Shown: positions 1 to 8,126 of the stretch, one piece after another
Position numbering within the stretch: the stretch's first letter is position 1
Layout: each line of letters starts with the position of its first letter
From: JAJYLM01 sp964547905
Lineage (GTDB): Bacteria; JAMCPX01
Direction of reading: 5' to 3'
Length of the DNA stretch: 64,000 nt
Assembly: GCA_964547905.1 (NCBI GenBank)
Contig: CAZJPN010000050.1
Span: forward strand, 12,466 to 76,465
Notes under the pieces: model-generated
Databases searched by the model: none
Seen by the model: only the letters and a program-made list of their open reading frames with translations
Told to the model about the DNA's origin: nothing
Translations under genes and position numbers: made by a program

Positions 1-63
1 ATAAAGTTCCATTTCTTTTACTTGCTAATATGTAAACAGAATAGGAGTTGGTCATAAATACTC

Positions 64-2052
64 TCATGGATTCCCGTTTTCACGGGAATGACAGGATAAT
101 AATTTTTTCCTCTGCTCTATACCTATTATTGCTATCCCAAATATTACTATAAACAAAAAGAGTGTAAAAAACTTCTGCATCATTGTTCCATACAGTACAA
201 CCATGCTCCCGAATACAAATGGTTTAAGCATAACCCGAACAATGGCCCTTAATGTATCATGCCCTGCTATAAAATGGGCGATTGGCGGGCTTGTTGCATA
301 GTATACCTTTACAAATAACCTTCCAGCAGCATTCTTTAAAAGCACTTTGTTTCTAAACTGCCTCAATACCCACACATCAAATTGATCATAAGAACCATAA
401 GCTGCTGTTGCAATAAAACAATTGCCCTTCTGACCCGCAAGCTCAGCCGGGCTCGGAATATGGACGGGTGTAACTGTCACAGTGTTACTCAATCCACTTG
501 TATTGCCTGCTAAATCGTACGTGATAAGGCCTATATAATAGAGTGTTCCGTTGGTAAGCCCGTTCAGCGTATAAGACGTGGTATTGCCTGCATCAGCAAC
601 GGTTGAGGGAAGACTGTTTATGTCGAAGGGTGATGTAGAATAATATACAGAGTATCCGCCAACGTACTCAGAGGGACTTGCTGTCCAACTCAAATAAGCC
701 TTGCTCTCATTGGGTATGGCAGAAAGATTGGAAGCCGACTGGGGCGGAACAGTTAACAATAAAATACTCGTTGATGCGTATGCTGTAATGCCGCTCGTGG
801 TTTTTACATATATGTATATCGTGTATGGACCGTTTGCACCTCCTGCAAGATTTATGAGGTCGGAGGCATAAACAGGAAACGTCATTGTCTGACCTGCTGT
901 CACAGAGCCGCTTACACCTGGTATTGTGAACCCACTGCCCGGTGTGCCGTTTCCCCCTATCTCTGCCTCATAGGTCCCTGCCATGGTTGATGACCATGTA
1001 ATTGTAGATACATTGTTGTTTGTATCGTTGATAGCAGAAGGACTTGTCGATGCTATTGTTACTACACTCGAGAGTTCGTAAACCGTGTTCGTACCGTAAT
1101 CCGTAACATATGCATTAGCACCATTAGAAGTTATATAAGCTTGCTCAAGGTCTGATCCTCCTAAGGATAAGCTGTTGATTACTGTGTTATTGGATACCTG
1201 AATATAGGTAATGCCGCCTGCCGGGGAATTCATGACCATCAAGGTTGAATTATCAGGTGTGAGTGCAAGGCCGTTTGGATGACCGCCCGAAGGCAATGTG
1301 ATTGTATCCACAACATTATTGGAAGATGTATTTATAACAGAGATTGTATTATCGTTTGCATTGGCAACATACAGAGTTGTTGAATTTGGTACTAATAAAA
1401 GTGCATCGGGATATGAGCCTGTGGTAATGGTTGTTGTTACTCCGTATGTATTTGTGACATTATAATTATATAGAAACACATTCACAGCATTCGATGTGCT
1501 GTTCGCTACATAAACCTCAGTTGCACTTGCATTTGCAGCTATGCTTATCGGACCGCCTCCCCATGAATTCACTGTGGTAGAAGAAGAAGAGCCAAGAGGA
1601 AAATAAGACCATGAGTTATCCCCATAATTTGTTACAAATACTGTATTGTATGCTATAGCAATGCCGATAGGGTTATTGCCAACCGATACTGTAGATGTGG
1701 TAAAATTAGCAGAATTGTTCAGACTCACAGCATAAATAGTGCTGTTCGTTCCATTACTTACATAGCCTGTAACATAAGCTATTGTCCCATCGGGTGTCAC
1801 AGCAACCATGGACGGGTTTGTACCGGCAAAAATACTTGTAGTAAGAAGCGTGTTGTTTGAAAGGTTGATAATGTCCACTCTTCCGGTAAGGCTTTCTGCA
1901 ACAACGGCATACGTTCCGTTGCCAGCAATACCATAAGGCCCGCTGCCAACCGGTATGGAGGCGACCTTGGTATTGGGAAACGCGTATGCAATACCGGTGT
2001 ACATTATTAAACAAACTATTATTATGAGTATATTCGGAATCCATTTACCCAT
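64..2052 (-). CDS. YVTN beta-propeller / fibronectin III surface protein with CFI-box C-terminus
   Basis: Predicted exported protein of 662 aa; substrate unknown. The start at 2052 (MGKWIPNILIII) is preferred over an upstream ATG at 2115 because it begins a signal peptide (cut near AYA-FP) and has AGGGG and GAAAG upstream. Residues about 30-330 carry repeated YVTN-type blades (VAVTPDGTIAYVTGY, LLLVPNSTTLYVANAND, LALTPDNSTLMVMN). A beta-sandwich follows at about 330-435 and a fibronectin III domain at about 440-535. The C-terminus holds GNCFIATAAYGS, the CFI-box motif, then hydrophobic segments ending near IEQRKK. The last nine residues (CHSRENGNP) are encoded by a repeat element, so the natural end may once have been elsewhere. 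Such propellers are usually cell-surface proteins; membrane anchoring by the CFI-box tail is inference. It stands alone, with no operon partner visible in the window. Confidence 0.8.
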   Translation of the reverse strand: MGKWIPNILIIIVCLIMYTGIAYAFPNTKVASIPVGSGPYGIAGNGTYAVVAESLTGRVDIINLSNNTLLTTSIFAGTNPSMVAVTPDGTIAYVTGYVSNGTNSTIYAVSLNNSANFTTSTVSVGNNPIGIAIAYNTVFVTNYGDNSWSYFPLGSSSSTTVNSWGGGPISIAANASATEVYVANSTSNAVNVFLYNYNVTNTYGVTTTITTGSYPDALLLVPNSTTLYVANANDNTISVINTSSNNVVDTITLPSGGHPNGLALTPDNSTLMVMNSPAGGITYIQVSNNTVINSLSLGGSDLEQAYITSNGANAYVTDYGTNTVYELSSVVTIASTSPSAINDTNNNVSTITWSSTMAGTYEAEIGGNGTPGSGFTIPGVSGSVTAGQTMTFPVYASDLINLAGGANGPYTIYIYVKTTSGITAYASTSILLLTVPPQSASNLSAIPNESKAYLSWTASPSEYVGGYSVYYSTSPFDINSLPSTVADAGNTTSYTLNGLTNGTLYYIGLITYDLAGNTSGLSNTVTVTPVHIPSPAELAGQKGNCFIATAAYGSYDQFDVWVLRQFRNKVLLKNAAGRLFVKVYYATSPPIAHFIAGHDTLRAIVRVMLKPFVFGSMVVLYGTMMQKFFTLFLFIVIFGIAIIGIEQRKKLLSCHSRENGNP
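67..94. repeat. Half of a dispersed palindromic repeat (GGATTCCCGTTTTCACGGGAATGACA)
   Basis: The stretch contains ATTCCCG-TTTT-CACGGGAAT followed by GACA. It resembles the small palindromes, common in deltaproteobacterial and other genomes, that read as CHSRENGNP when translated. It supplies the last codons of the propeller gene. No second copy is seen in this window. Confidence 0.6.
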
Positions 2053-2131
2053 TCTTTCAATTCCCCTCTTATGTATATCTTCAAACAGACTATATCGCCT
2101 ATCCTGATCTATCACGGCAACTTTCCTCTCC

Positions 2132-2218
2132 TGTCATTGCGGGCAAAGCGAAGCAATCTCTCTGTATTCATGAGATTGCTTCGTCGTGAAGCCTTCGGCG
2201 CCACTCCTTGCAATGACA
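2132..2218. repeat. Palindromic dispersed repeat, copy 1 (TGTCATTGC...GCAATGACA)
   Basis: An 87-bp element starts TGTCATTGCGGGCAAAGCGA and ends CCTTGCAATGACA. It is an imperfect inverted repeat containing AAGCAATCTC and GAGATTGCTT. It shares ends and core with the copy at 4996-5071. It lies between asd and the propeller gene. Non-autonomous, MITE-like elements with these ends are widespread; mobilisation here is inferred, with no transposase nearby. Confidence 0.8.
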
Positions 2219-2226
2219 ACCCACCA

Positions 2227-2250
2227 GAACAATCGCTTAAGCAATTGCTC
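2227..2250. repeat. 24-bp imperfect palindrome downstream of asd
   Basis: The core CAATCGCTTAAGCAATTG (2230-2247) is nearly self-complementary and is flanked by GAA and CTC. It sits 27 bp after the asd stop on the minus strand. No T-run follows, so a terminator role is uncertain. Confidence 0.35.
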
Positions 2251-2276
2251 ATGTTATAATTTTCCACTCTTTTCTA

Positions 2277-3302
2277 TCACAACAATCCGTCCTTTATCAT
2301 CTGCTCTGCTATCTGGATTGCATTCAAAGCAGCGCCCTTTTTCAGTTGATCACCGACAACCCAGAAGTTTAAGCCGTTCTCAACAGAATCATCCTCTCGT
2401 ATCCTGCCTACAAAACAATCGTCCTGGCCTGCTATGAACAGCGGCATTGGATATTTTTTGTGTGCTGGGTCATCTTCAACCTGTACACCCGGGAATGCGT
2501 TTATAAGTTCTATGGCCTTTTGTCTGGTTATTTTCTTTTCCGTCTGGATATTGACAGCAATTGAATGTGCCCTGAAAACAGGTACCCTGACAGTCGTCGG
2601 AGAAACCTTTATGGTTTGATCGTTCAATATCTTTCTTGATTCATTAATAAGCTTCATCTCTTCCTTTGTATATCCGTTTTCAAGAAAAACATCAATATGC
2701 GGCAATACATTGAATGCAATCTGATAGGGAAACACCTCTACCTTCAAAGGCTCTCCTTTTGCCCATGCCTTTACCTGAGTCTCAAGCTCTGCCATTGCCT
2801 TTGCACCTGCACCTGAAACTGCCTGATAGCTTGTTGCTACCATCCTTATTATCTTGCCATACCTGTGAAGCGGTGCGGCTCCCATGAGTGTGACAATAGT
2901 CGTACAATTTGGATTTGCGATAATACCTGTTTTTTTGTACTGCTTTATCGCATCCGGATTTATCTCCGGTACGACAAGCGGTATGTCAGGCTCCATCCTG
3001 AATGCAGAGCTGTTGTCGATAACGACAGCACCGGCATCAACCGCATTTTTTGCGAACTCCTTGCTTCTTGAAGCACCGGCAGAAAAAAGGGCTACTTCAA
3101 CACCGGTGAAGGACTTGGGTCCCAATTCTTCCACTGATATGTTCTCTCCCTTGAATTTGAGGGTCTTGCCGTTTGACCTGCTTGAAGCAAGCAATTTTAA
3201 TTCCCTGACCGGAAACTTACGTTCCTCAAGCAACTGCAGCATTACGTTGCCTACCGCACCGGTCGCACCTGCAATAGCAACCGAATAACTTTTACTTCCC
3301 AT
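2277..3302 (-). CDS. asd: Aspartate-semialdehyde dehydrogenase
   Basis: Reduces aspartyl phosphate to aspartate semialdehyde with NADPH in the cytoplasm, the branch point to lysine/diaminopimelate, threonine and methionine. The 341-aa length is normal. The N-terminal dinucleotide motif GATGAVG lies at residues 12-18, the active-site cysteine is in NPNCTTIV (Cys133), and VFRAHSIAVN carries the conserved basic/His region. A good ribosome site (AAGGAG, minus strand) lies about 7 bp before the ATG. It is the last gene of the psd-pssA-leuACDB-asd run, 69 bp after leuB, and the gap holds a 7-bp tandem repeat. The assignment is secure. Confidence 0.95.
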   Translation of the reverse strand: MGSKSYSVAIAGATGAVGNVMLQLLEERKFPVRELKLLASSRSNGKTLKFKGENISVEELGPKSFTGVEVALFSAGASRSKEFAKNAVDAGAVVIDNSSAFRMEPDIPLVVPEINPDAIKQYKKTGIIANPNCTTIVTLMGAAPLHRYGKIIRMVATSYQAVSGAGAKAMAELETQVKAWAKGEPLKVEVFPYQIAFNVLPHIDVFLENGYTKEEMKLINESRKILNDQTIKVSPTTVRVPVFRAHSIAVNIQTEKKITRQKAIELINAFPGVQVEDDPAHKKYPMPLFIAGQDDCFVGRIREDDSVENGLNFWVVGDQLKKGAALNAIQIAEQMIKDGLL

Positions 3303-3339
3303 TTTCCTTAACTCCTTTTATTGAATGTTTATTCCTTAA

Positions 3340-3374
3340 TTTTGAATCTTGAATCTTTAATCTTTAATTTCTTA
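3340..3374. repeat. 7-bp tandem repeat array at the leuB 3' end
   Basis: Five consecutive 7-mers can be read: TTTTGAA, TCTTGAA, TCTTTAA, TCTTTAA, TTTCTTA. The last overlaps the leuB stop codon (minus strand). A related array (49651-49706) abuts the polA stop. Confidence 0.75.
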
Positions 3375-4436
3375 ATCTTCTATCCTTTTCAATATTTCCT
3401 CGCCCATTTCCAATGTGGAAACCGGTCTCCCTGTCCCATCGTCTATGTCCTTTGTACGTAAACCGTCATTAAGCGCCTTTTGTATGGCATTTTCAATCAT
3501 ATCAGAAAGATCTGCCCTGTTAAACGAATATCTGAACATCATTGCAACAGATGCAATAGTGGCAATAGGATTAGCAATGCCCTTACCTGCAATATCAGGG
3601 GCTGATCCATGGATCGGCTCATATAACCCTTTTTTATCACCGATGCTTGCTGAGGGGAGCATGCCGAGTGAGCCGGTAAGCATGGATGCCTCATCACTGA
3701 GAATATCACCGAACATATTGTCGGTGAGTATTACATCAAATTGTCCCGGATTCCTTATGATCTGCATTGCACAATTATCGACATAGAGATGATCAAGCCT
3801 TACCTCGGGATAATGTACTGCAACCTCTTTAACGATCTGTCTCCAGAACATCGAAGTCTCGAGTATATTCGCCTTATCAACGCTTGTTACATGCTTTTTC
3901 CTGAGCATTGCAGCATCAAAAGCCCTTTTTGCAATCCTTTCAATCTCTTTGCGCGAATATACAAGCGTGTTGTAGCCTTTTTTATTCTCCTTTATACCTC
4001 TTGGCTTGCCGAAGTATATGCCGCCGGTAAGCTCTCGTACAACAAGTATGTCTACGTTGCTTATCACCTCTGGTTTTAATGTAGACGCCTTTAGCAAGGC
4101 AGCATAGGGCTTTGCAGGCCTTAGGTTTGCATAAGTCTTGAGTCCTTCCCTGAGTGCAAGCAAAGCTTTTTCAGGCCTGATTGAAGGTTCTACAACATCC
4201 CACTTCGGACCTCCGACTGCACCGAGCAGTACAGCATCCGCCCTTTTCGCTTCCCTTAGATATTCATCTTTTAATGGTACACCGTAAATATCTATGCTTG
4301 CCCCGCCAATAGGAAATTCCTGCATATCAAGTTTTATATTACCTTTTTTCGCTACTTTTGTAAGCACCTTTTTGGCCTGTTCTATGACCTCTGGCCCTAT
4401 CCCGTCCCCGGGCAATATAACTATCCGTTTCTTCAT
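3372..4436 (-). CDS. leuB: 3-isopropylmalate dehydrogenase
   Basis: Oxidises and decarboxylates 3-isopropylmalate with NAD+ to 2-oxoisocaproate, the third step of leucine synthesis. The 354-aa protein opens with GDGIGPEVIEQAKKVL, has ELTGGIYFGKPRG for substrate binding, DHLYVDNCAMQII with the YVDN tetrad typical of LeuB, and DNMFGDILSDEASMLTGSLG with metal-binding aspartates. GSAPDIAGKGIANP is the NAD-binding segment. It is 30 bp after leuD and 69 bp before asd in the leucine operon. No defect is visible. Confidence 0.95.
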   Translation of the reverse strand: MKKRIVILPGDGIGPEVIEQAKKVLTKVAKKGNIKLDMQEFPIGGASIDIYGVPLKDEYLREAKRADAVLLGAVGGPKWDVVEPSIRPEKALLALREGLKTYANLRPAKPYAALLKASTLKPEVISNVDILVVRELTGGIYFGKPRGIKENKKGYNTLVYSRKEIERIAKRAFDAAMLRKKHVTSVDKANILETSMFWRQIVKEVAVHYPEVRLDHLYVDNCAMQIIRNPGQFDVILTDNMFGDILSDEASMLTGSLGMLPSASIGDKKGLYEPIHGSAPDIAGKGIANPIATIASVAMMFRYSFNRADLSDMIENAIQKALNDGLRTKDIDDGTGRPVSTLEMGEEILKRIED

Positions 4437-4466
4437 AATATCAACACTCCATTGTATTTTATTTAC

Positions 4467-4970
4467 TTAGCGTACCTTCTTCTCCATATAATTCATCAAT
4501 CCGCCTGCACTCAAGAGCTTCTGCATAAACTCGGGAATGGGCGTAGCATTATAAACCTTATTAGTTAAAAGCTCTTTTATGAGTCCTGTGTCAAGATTAA
4601 CCTCGAGGGGTGTACCTGTTTTTATCCCGCCGTTGGCGAGATCGATATTCTCATTTACCTCAAGCAAAGGTAATCCTATGTTGAACGAATTCCTGTAGAA
4701 TATCCTTGCAAAGCTCCTCGCTATTACCAGTGATATACCGGCCGCCATTATAGCAATAGGCGCGTGTTCTCTCGATGAGCCGCTGCCGAAGTTTGAACCA
4801 CCGACTATAATATCGCCCTTTGCCACCTTTTTATAAAAATCAGGATCAATACCCTCCATTGCATGCCTCGCAAGCTCATCGTGATCAAAGGTATTGAGAT
4901 ACCGTGCAGGTATAATTACGTCCGTGTCGACATCATTACCAAATACATGTGCATTACCTCTTATTATCAT
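4467..4970 (-). CDS. leuD: 3-isopropylmalate dehydratase small subunit
   Basis: Small (swivel-domain) subunit of isopropylmalate isomerase, which interconverts 2- and 3-isopropylmalate together with LeuC. At 167 aa it is the shorter archaeal-type form, matching the type of LeuC next to it. Signature residues are NAHVFGNDVDTDVIIPARYLN at the N-terminus and GGSNFGSGSSREHAPIAI, the loop that meets the active site. It lies between leuC and leuB. A palindromic repeat at 4996-5071 occupies most of the 126-bp gap to leuC. The assignment is secure. Confidence 0.94.
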   Translation of the reverse strand: MIIRGNAHVFGNDVDTDVIIPARYLNTFDHDELARHAMEGIDPDFYKKVAKGDIIVGGSNFGSGSSREHAPIAIMAAGISLVIARSFARIFYRNSFNIGLPLLEVNENIDLANGGIKTGTPLEVNLDTGLIKELLTNKVYNATPIPEFMQKLLSAGGLMNYMEKKVR

Positions 4971-4995
4971 TCTTTGCCTCCTAATTTTTTTATAA

Positions 4996-5071
4996 TGTCA
5001 TTGCGAGGAGTGGAGCGACGAAGCAATCTACCGGTATTGAGGGATTGCTTCGCCTTTGGCTCGCAATGACA
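4996..5071. repeat. Palindromic dispersed repeat, copy 2 (TGTCATTGC...GCAATGACA)
   Basis: A 76-bp element starts TGTCATTGCGAGGAGTGGAG and ends GGCTCGCAATGACA. It contains AAGCAATCTA and GGGATTGCTTCG as inner arms. It shares terminal TGTCATTGC and central AAGCAATC with the copy at 2132-2218. It sits inside the leucine operon between leuC and leuD, where its transcript could fold into a long hairpin. Confidence 0.8.
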
Positions 5072-5096
5072 ATTTAACAATATGAGCTGCAAACTG

Positions 5097-6386
5097 TTAT
5101 CCATTGCCCTTTATTCCCAGTTCCTCGGGTGACCCGATCCTGCCAAGTACAGCAGAAGCAGCCACTATTGCCGGGTTAGCAAGATAAACCTCGCTCTTCA
5201 GATCTCCCATTCTGCCTTTGAAGTTCCTATTCGTTGTTGCAACAGCCCTTTCTCCCGGTGCAAGAACACCCATATGCCCGCCCAAACACGGACCGCATGT
5301 CGGAGTGCTGAATACTGCACCTGCCTCAACAAAGGTCTCAATCAACCCTTCCTTCAATGCCTGCTGATATATTGTACGGGTTGCCGGGATCACGATCATC
5401 CTGAGGTTCGAATTCACCTTTCTGCCTTTTACAATAGATGCCGCAATCCTTAAGTCCTCTATCCATCCGTTCGTACATGAACCTACAAACGCCTGATCGA
5501 TGCCTATCTTGCCGACTTCATCTATGTTTTTTGTATTTTCAGGCAAATGCGGGAATGCTACCTGCGGTTTGAGATTCGAAAGATCATATTCATAAACATG
5601 TTCATACTTTACATCGGGGTCTGAGGTAAAAACCGTATAGGCCCTCTTTACTCTCTGGTTCACATATTTTACCGTCGTTGGATCCGGTATGACAATCCCG
5701 TTTTTACCTCCTGCCTCGATTACCATGTTGCACATCGTGAATCTTTCACTCATGTTCATGGCATCGATGACATCACCGGTAAATTCCATCGCCTTGTAAA
5801 GCGCCCCGTCAACGCCTATCTCTCCTATCGTGAAAAGTATCACGTCCTTGCCGTATACCCAGCTCTTGAGTTTCCCCTTTTTATCGCTGTGATATACGAA
5901 TTTTATTGTAGGCGGAACTTTGAACCATGCCTTGCCGCTCATCATTGCTGCGGCAAGGTCTGTACTGCCTACACCGGTTGAGAAAGCACCGACAGCACCG
6001 TAAGTACAGGTGTGACTGTCTGCCCCTATAACAAGATCACCTGGTGCAACAAGCCCTGATTCCGGCAGTAATGCGTGCTCAATTCCCATATTGCCCACCT
6101 CAAAGTAGTTTTCAATCCCGGTTTCTCTCGCAAAGTCTCTCAGTATCTTACATTGAATTGCCGATTTTATATCTTTGTTCGGTGCAAAATGATCCGGAAC
6201 AAGCACTACCTTGCTTTTGTCAAAAACATTTTTACCGCCGTGTCTTTTAAACTCATCTATGGCAATAGGTGCTGTAACATCATTTCCAAGAGCCAGATCC
6301 ACATTTGCCATAATGAGCTGCCCGGGTTCGACATGCTGTAAATCTGCATGTTGAGCCAAAATCTTTTCTGTAATCGTCATTCCCAT
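5097..6386 (-). CDS. leuC: 3-isopropylmalate dehydratase large subunit
   Basis: Iron-sulfur catalytic subunit of isopropylmalate isomerase (aconitase superfamily). At 429 aa it is the shorter, archaeal/type II form rather than the roughly 465-aa enterobacterial one. Cluster cysteines are in GADSHTCTYGAVG, GSCTNGWIEDLR and CGPCLGGHMGVL. HFAPNKDIKS carries the early conserved region. AAAGGA lies about 10 bp before the ATG; a second in-frame ATG two codons later is also possible. It follows leuA after 82 bp that contain a GC-rich hairpin. Substrate preference rests mainly on its neighbours LeuA, LeuB and LeuD, since homoaconitases look alike. Confidence 0.94.
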   Translation of the reverse strand: MGMTITEKILAQHADLQHVEPGQLIMANVDLALGNDVTAPIAIDEFKRHGGKNVFDKSKVVLVPDHFAPNKDIKSAIQCKILRDFARETGIENYFEVGNMGIEHALLPESGLVAPGDLVIGADSHTCTYGAVGAFSTGVGSTDLAAAMMSGKAWFKVPPTIKFVYHSDKKGKLKSWVYGKDVILFTIGEIGVDGALYKAMEFTGDVIDAMNMSERFTMCNMVIEAGGKNGIVIPDPTTVKYVNQRVKRAYTVFTSDPDVKYEHVYEYDLSNLKPQVAFPHLPENTKNIDEVGKIGIDQAFVGSCTNGWIEDLRIAASIVKGRKVNSNLRMIVIPATRTIYQQALKEGLIETFVEAGAVFSTPTCGPCLGGHMGVLAPGERAVATTNRNFKGRMGDLKSEVYLANPAIVAASAVLGRIGSPEELGIKGNG

Positions 6387-6431
6387 ATTTTAAATTCCTT
6401 TCTTTCTGTTTTTTGTTTATGCCCCCTTATT

Positions 6432-6452
6432 TTCCCCCTTACCAAGGGGGAA
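6432..6452. repeat. Perfect 9-bp-stem hairpin between leuA and leuC
   Basis: TTCCCCCTT, a 3-nt loop and AAGGGGGAA form a perfect hairpin, with further CCCCCTTA and AAGGGGG blocks on either side (6422-6463). On the leuA mRNA it is followed by AATAAGG rather than a T-run, so it is more likely a dispersed repeat or a processing/stability hairpin than a terminator. Confidence 0.6.
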
Positions 6453-6468
6453 TTAAAAGGGGGTGTAT

Positions 6469-7998
6469 TTAAAATCCTTTTATCCTATTAGCCTTCTTCT
6501 GTTCAAGCTTATTCAAAGCGTTTATGTATGCCTTGGCGCTTGCAACAATGATGTCCGTATCAGAACCGGTGTCGCTCACGGTATGACTATCCTCTTCTAT
6601 CCTGACCGATACCTCGCCCTGCGCATCCGTTCCGCCCGTTATCGCATTTACCTGATATCTCATGAGCCTGCTTTTCGTTTTTGTTATCGAGGTAATGGTC
6701 TTATAAACAGCGTCAACAGGCCCATCACCACTGCCGCTCTCGGTCACAACGTTCCCATCCATATTTATCTTTACCGTTGCTGTTGGGAGCATATCCGTTC
6801 CAGAGGAAACATTCACAGATTCAAGTTTATACTTCTCGGCCCACTTAAGAACCCTGTCCGCTATAATAGCCTCGATGTCCTCATCGTAAACCTCTTTTTT
6901 CTTATCCGCTATCTGCTTAAAGACAACAAAGGCGTTGTCTATCTGCTCGTCTGTCAATTCATACCCGAGTGATTTTACCCTTTCTCTGAACGCATGCCTG
7001 CCTGAATGCTTGCCGAGAACAAGCATGTTCGAGGGTAAACCTATCGATTGAGGCGTCATTATCTCGTAGGTGAGTTTTTCTTTCAATACCCCGTCCTGAT
7101 GGATGCCTGCCTCATGTGCGAACGCGTTTGCACCGACGATAGCCTTGTTCGGCTGTACCGATATACCGGTAATCTGACTGAGCAGCCTGCTTGACGGATA
7201 GATCTGTTCTGTAACGGCATCGGTGTAGAAATTAAAAAAGTTTTTTCTTGTTTTCAATGCCATTACTATTTCTTCAAGAGCAGCATTCCCAGCCCTCTCA
7301 CCTATGCCGTTTATGGTACACTCTATCTGTCTCGCTCCTGCCTTAAGGGCTGCAAGCGAGTTGGCAACCGCAAGACCAAGGTCATTGTGACAGTGTACGC
7401 TGATAACAACCGAATCCGGAGCTTTTATATTCGCCTTTACATATCTTATAAGCTCAGAAAATTCGTCAGGGGTAGTATATCCAACAGTATCGGGAATATT
7501 TATGGTTGTTGCACCGGCATCAACCGCCGCCTGACATACCTTCATAAGATAGTCTTTGTCGCTTCGTGTTGCATCCTCTGCCGAAAATTCCACGTCTTTG
7601 ACAAACCCTTTTGCAAGTGCAACAGACTCGGCGGTCATCTGTATTACCTCATCTCTGGTCTTCTTCAGTTTCGCCTTCAGGTGAATGTCGGAGGTTGCAA
7701 CAAAAACATGTATCCTGGGCTTGTCTGCAGATTTCAATGCCTCATAGGCCCTTTCCACATCCGTCCTGTTTGTCCTTGCGAGCCCTGCAATGGTTATATC
7801 CTTTACATTGGAGGCTATCTCTCTAACAGCCTCAAAATCGCCGATCGATGCTATCGGAAAACCGGCTTCGATGATATCCACATTCAACCGCTTTAACTGC
7901 TGGGCTATCTTTAACTTCTCCTGTATGTTCATACTTGAACCTGGAGATTGTTCTCCATCTCTTAATGTTGTATCAAATATTAAAATTCTATTATTCAT
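6469..7998 (-). CDS. leuA: 2-isopropylmalate synthase
   Basis: Condenses acetyl-CoA with 2-oxoisovalerate, the committed step of leucine synthesis. The start at 7998 (MNNRILIFDTTLRDGEQ) is chosen over an upstream in-frame ATG at 8085 because AAGGAGG lies 5-8 bp before it; this gives 509 aa, normal for the family. The catalytic TIM barrel carries DTTLRDGEQSPG with the metal aspartate and HCHNDLGLAVANSLAA with the metal histidines. The C-terminal 130 residues (from about 380) form the LeuA regulatory domain, ending in SVRIEEDSHTVSDTGSDTDIIVASAKAYINALNKL, so leucine feedback inhibition is likely. A citramalate synthase role is less likely given that leuCDB follow directly. Confidence 0.93.
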   Translation of the reverse strand: MNNRILIFDTTLRDGEQSPGSSMNIQEKLKIAQQLKRLNVDIIEAGFPIASIGDFEAVREIASNVKDITIAGLARTNRTDVERAYEALKSADKPRIHVFVATSDIHLKAKLKKTRDEVIQMTAESVALAKGFVKDVEFSAEDATRSDKDYLMKVCQAAVDAGATTINIPDTVGYTTPDEFSELIRYVKANIKAPDSVVISVHCHNDLGLAVANSLAALKAGARQIECTINGIGERAGNAALEEIVMALKTRKNFFNFYTDAVTEQIYPSSRLLSQITGISVQPNKAIVGANAFAHEAGIHQDGVLKEKLTYEIMTPQSIGLPSNMLVLGKHSGRHAFRERVKSLGYELTDEQIDNAFVVFKQIADKKKEVYDEDIEAIIADRVLKWAEKYKLESVNVSSGTDMLPTATVKINMDGNVVTESGSGDGPVDAVYKTITSITKTKSRLMRYQVNAITGGTDAQGEVSVRIEEDSHTVSDTGSDTDIIVASAKAYINALNKLEQKKANRIKGF

Positions 7999-8126
7999 TT
8001 TATCCTCCTTTTTATCATTTCGTCCTCTTAATATGGGATTCAGTTCATCCTGCTGATGCGTCATTCTATGCGAATTGAAATCCACTTGTTTAAATCGGGT
8101 ATTAAAAAATTAAAAATGGTACTATT

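Noticed and set aside
1754..2044. Open frame of 96 codons on the minus strand inside the propeller gene
   Set aside because: It is another frame of the strong propeller gene, with no ribosome site and a Cys/Arg-rich composition typical of a shadow frame.
2884..3288. Plus-strand open frame opposite asd
   Set aside because: Antisense to a well conserved enzyme, with no family match.
3340..3374. CRISPR-like array at short tandem repeats
   Set aside because: The repeats are 7 or 9 bp, contiguous and without spacers; no cas genes are present.
5097..6386. Homoaconitase or aconitase instead of LeuC
   Set aside because: The full leuA, leuD and leuB set surrounds it in one operon.
6463..6972. Plus-strand 169-codon frame opposite leuA
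   Set aside because: Antisense to the LeuA regulatory domain; composition is unlike real proteins.
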